Below are positions 5,335 through 5,469 of a stretch of DNA of 5,469 nucleotides, piece by piece. The translations under genes and the position numbers were made by a program. The DNA is taken from assembly GCA_029938185.1 (NCBI GenBank), contig JAOZVK010000402.1, forward strand, positions 1 through 5,469, read 5' to 3'. This stretch comes from Bacteroidales bacterium (GTDB taxonomy: Bacteria > Bacteroidota > Bacteroidia > Bacteroidales > JAOZVK01). The notes beneath the pieces are model-generated. The model saw only the letters and a list, made by a program, of their open reading frames with translations, searched no databases and was not told where the DNA came from. The stretch's first letter is position 1. Each line of letters begins with the position of its first letter.

Positions 5335-5423
5335 CTTGAAAAACAAGACTGTCCAACTTCTGACGGGTAGCCAATAGCTGGTCTTATAAAAATACGAGTA
5401 AAAATAGCTTATTTAAGTTTTTT
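5335..5423 (+). other. GC-rich, possibly structured patch in gene-free DNA
   Basis: From 5201 to 5469 I see no gene. Within it, 5347-5383 is about 54 percent GC in very AT-rich surroundings. CTTG-AAAAA-CAAG (5335-5347) forms a hairpin. AAGAC (5345-5349) pairs with GTCTT (5381-5385), enclosing AGC-CAATA-GCT. A run of six T ends at 5423 after CTT-ATTT-AAG. It could be a small RNA, a recombination-site remnant, or the relic of a GC-richer gene. Confidence 0.25.
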
Positions 5424-5469
5424 ATTAGTTCCTAAAATGTTCTTTTATTTCGTTAGTAAGTTTTTTTGC

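Noticed and set aside
5322..5339. Short frame MIKTT on the plus strand
   Set aside because: Five codons only; no ribosome site.
5425..5469. 3' end of a minus-strand gene (AKKLTNEIKEHFRN then stop)
   Set aside because: Protein-like, but only 14 codons are visible at the window edge, with no terminator; too short to support.
1..5469. CRISPR array, tRNA, rRNA, transposase or integrase
   Set aside because: No regularly spaced repeats, no cloverleaf, no rRNA-like sequence and no DDE or tyrosine-recombinase motif in any frame I read.

Overview
The window is strongly AT-rich and looks like a chromosome segment of a Bacteroidota bacterium, probably Bacteroidales-like. The main evidence is the adjacent pair lpxK (lipid A 4'-kinase) and purine nucleoside phosphorylase, an arrangement I recall as common in that phylum. 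AT-rich leaders without ribosome-binding sites and a -7-like box TAAATTTG (Bacteroidota consensus TAnnTTTG) agree with this. The phylum is an inference from gene content, not from a marker gene.

Left part (1-2840) is an accessory, defence-island-like segment. It opens with a broken fragment that resembles the N-terminal region of HNH-type restriction endonucleases (36-305). A short hairpin repeat and the last 23 codons of a lost gene (346-417) follow. Then comes an intact, overlapping two-gene unit: a ParB/sulfiredoxin-fold protein with a probable helix-turn-helix (422-1504), and a 314-residue protein with features of a PD-(D/E)xK-like nuclease (1494-2438). A strong internal Shine-Dalgarno sequence links the two genes. 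Behind them, 2439-2840 holds no intact gene. It contains a chain of decayed small genes: one with a nonsense codon, one with a frameshift, joined by a TAATG stop/start overlap, plus a possible signal-peptide stub.

Middle part (2841-4704) is housekeeping: lpxK, then purine nucleoside phosphorylase overlapping it by 62 bp, closed by a hairpin plus T-run at the phosphorylase stop codon.

Right part (4705-5469) holds a long-armed inverted repeat, a promoter-like box, a 116-residue gene of unknown function (4850-5200), terminator-like hairpins, and about 250 bases without a gene that contain a locally GC-rich, possibly structured patch.

A small dispersed element ties the window together. A 5-bp stem with a TTC loop starts exactly in a stop codon at 265, 4703 and 5200. 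Two copies extend into the same TTGCTTACGCAT tail and differ by a compensatory base-pair swap. The ParB-like/nuclease pair is the best candidate for an uncharacterised DNA-targeting, probably anti-phage, system. Its original operon partners appear to be partly deleted here.
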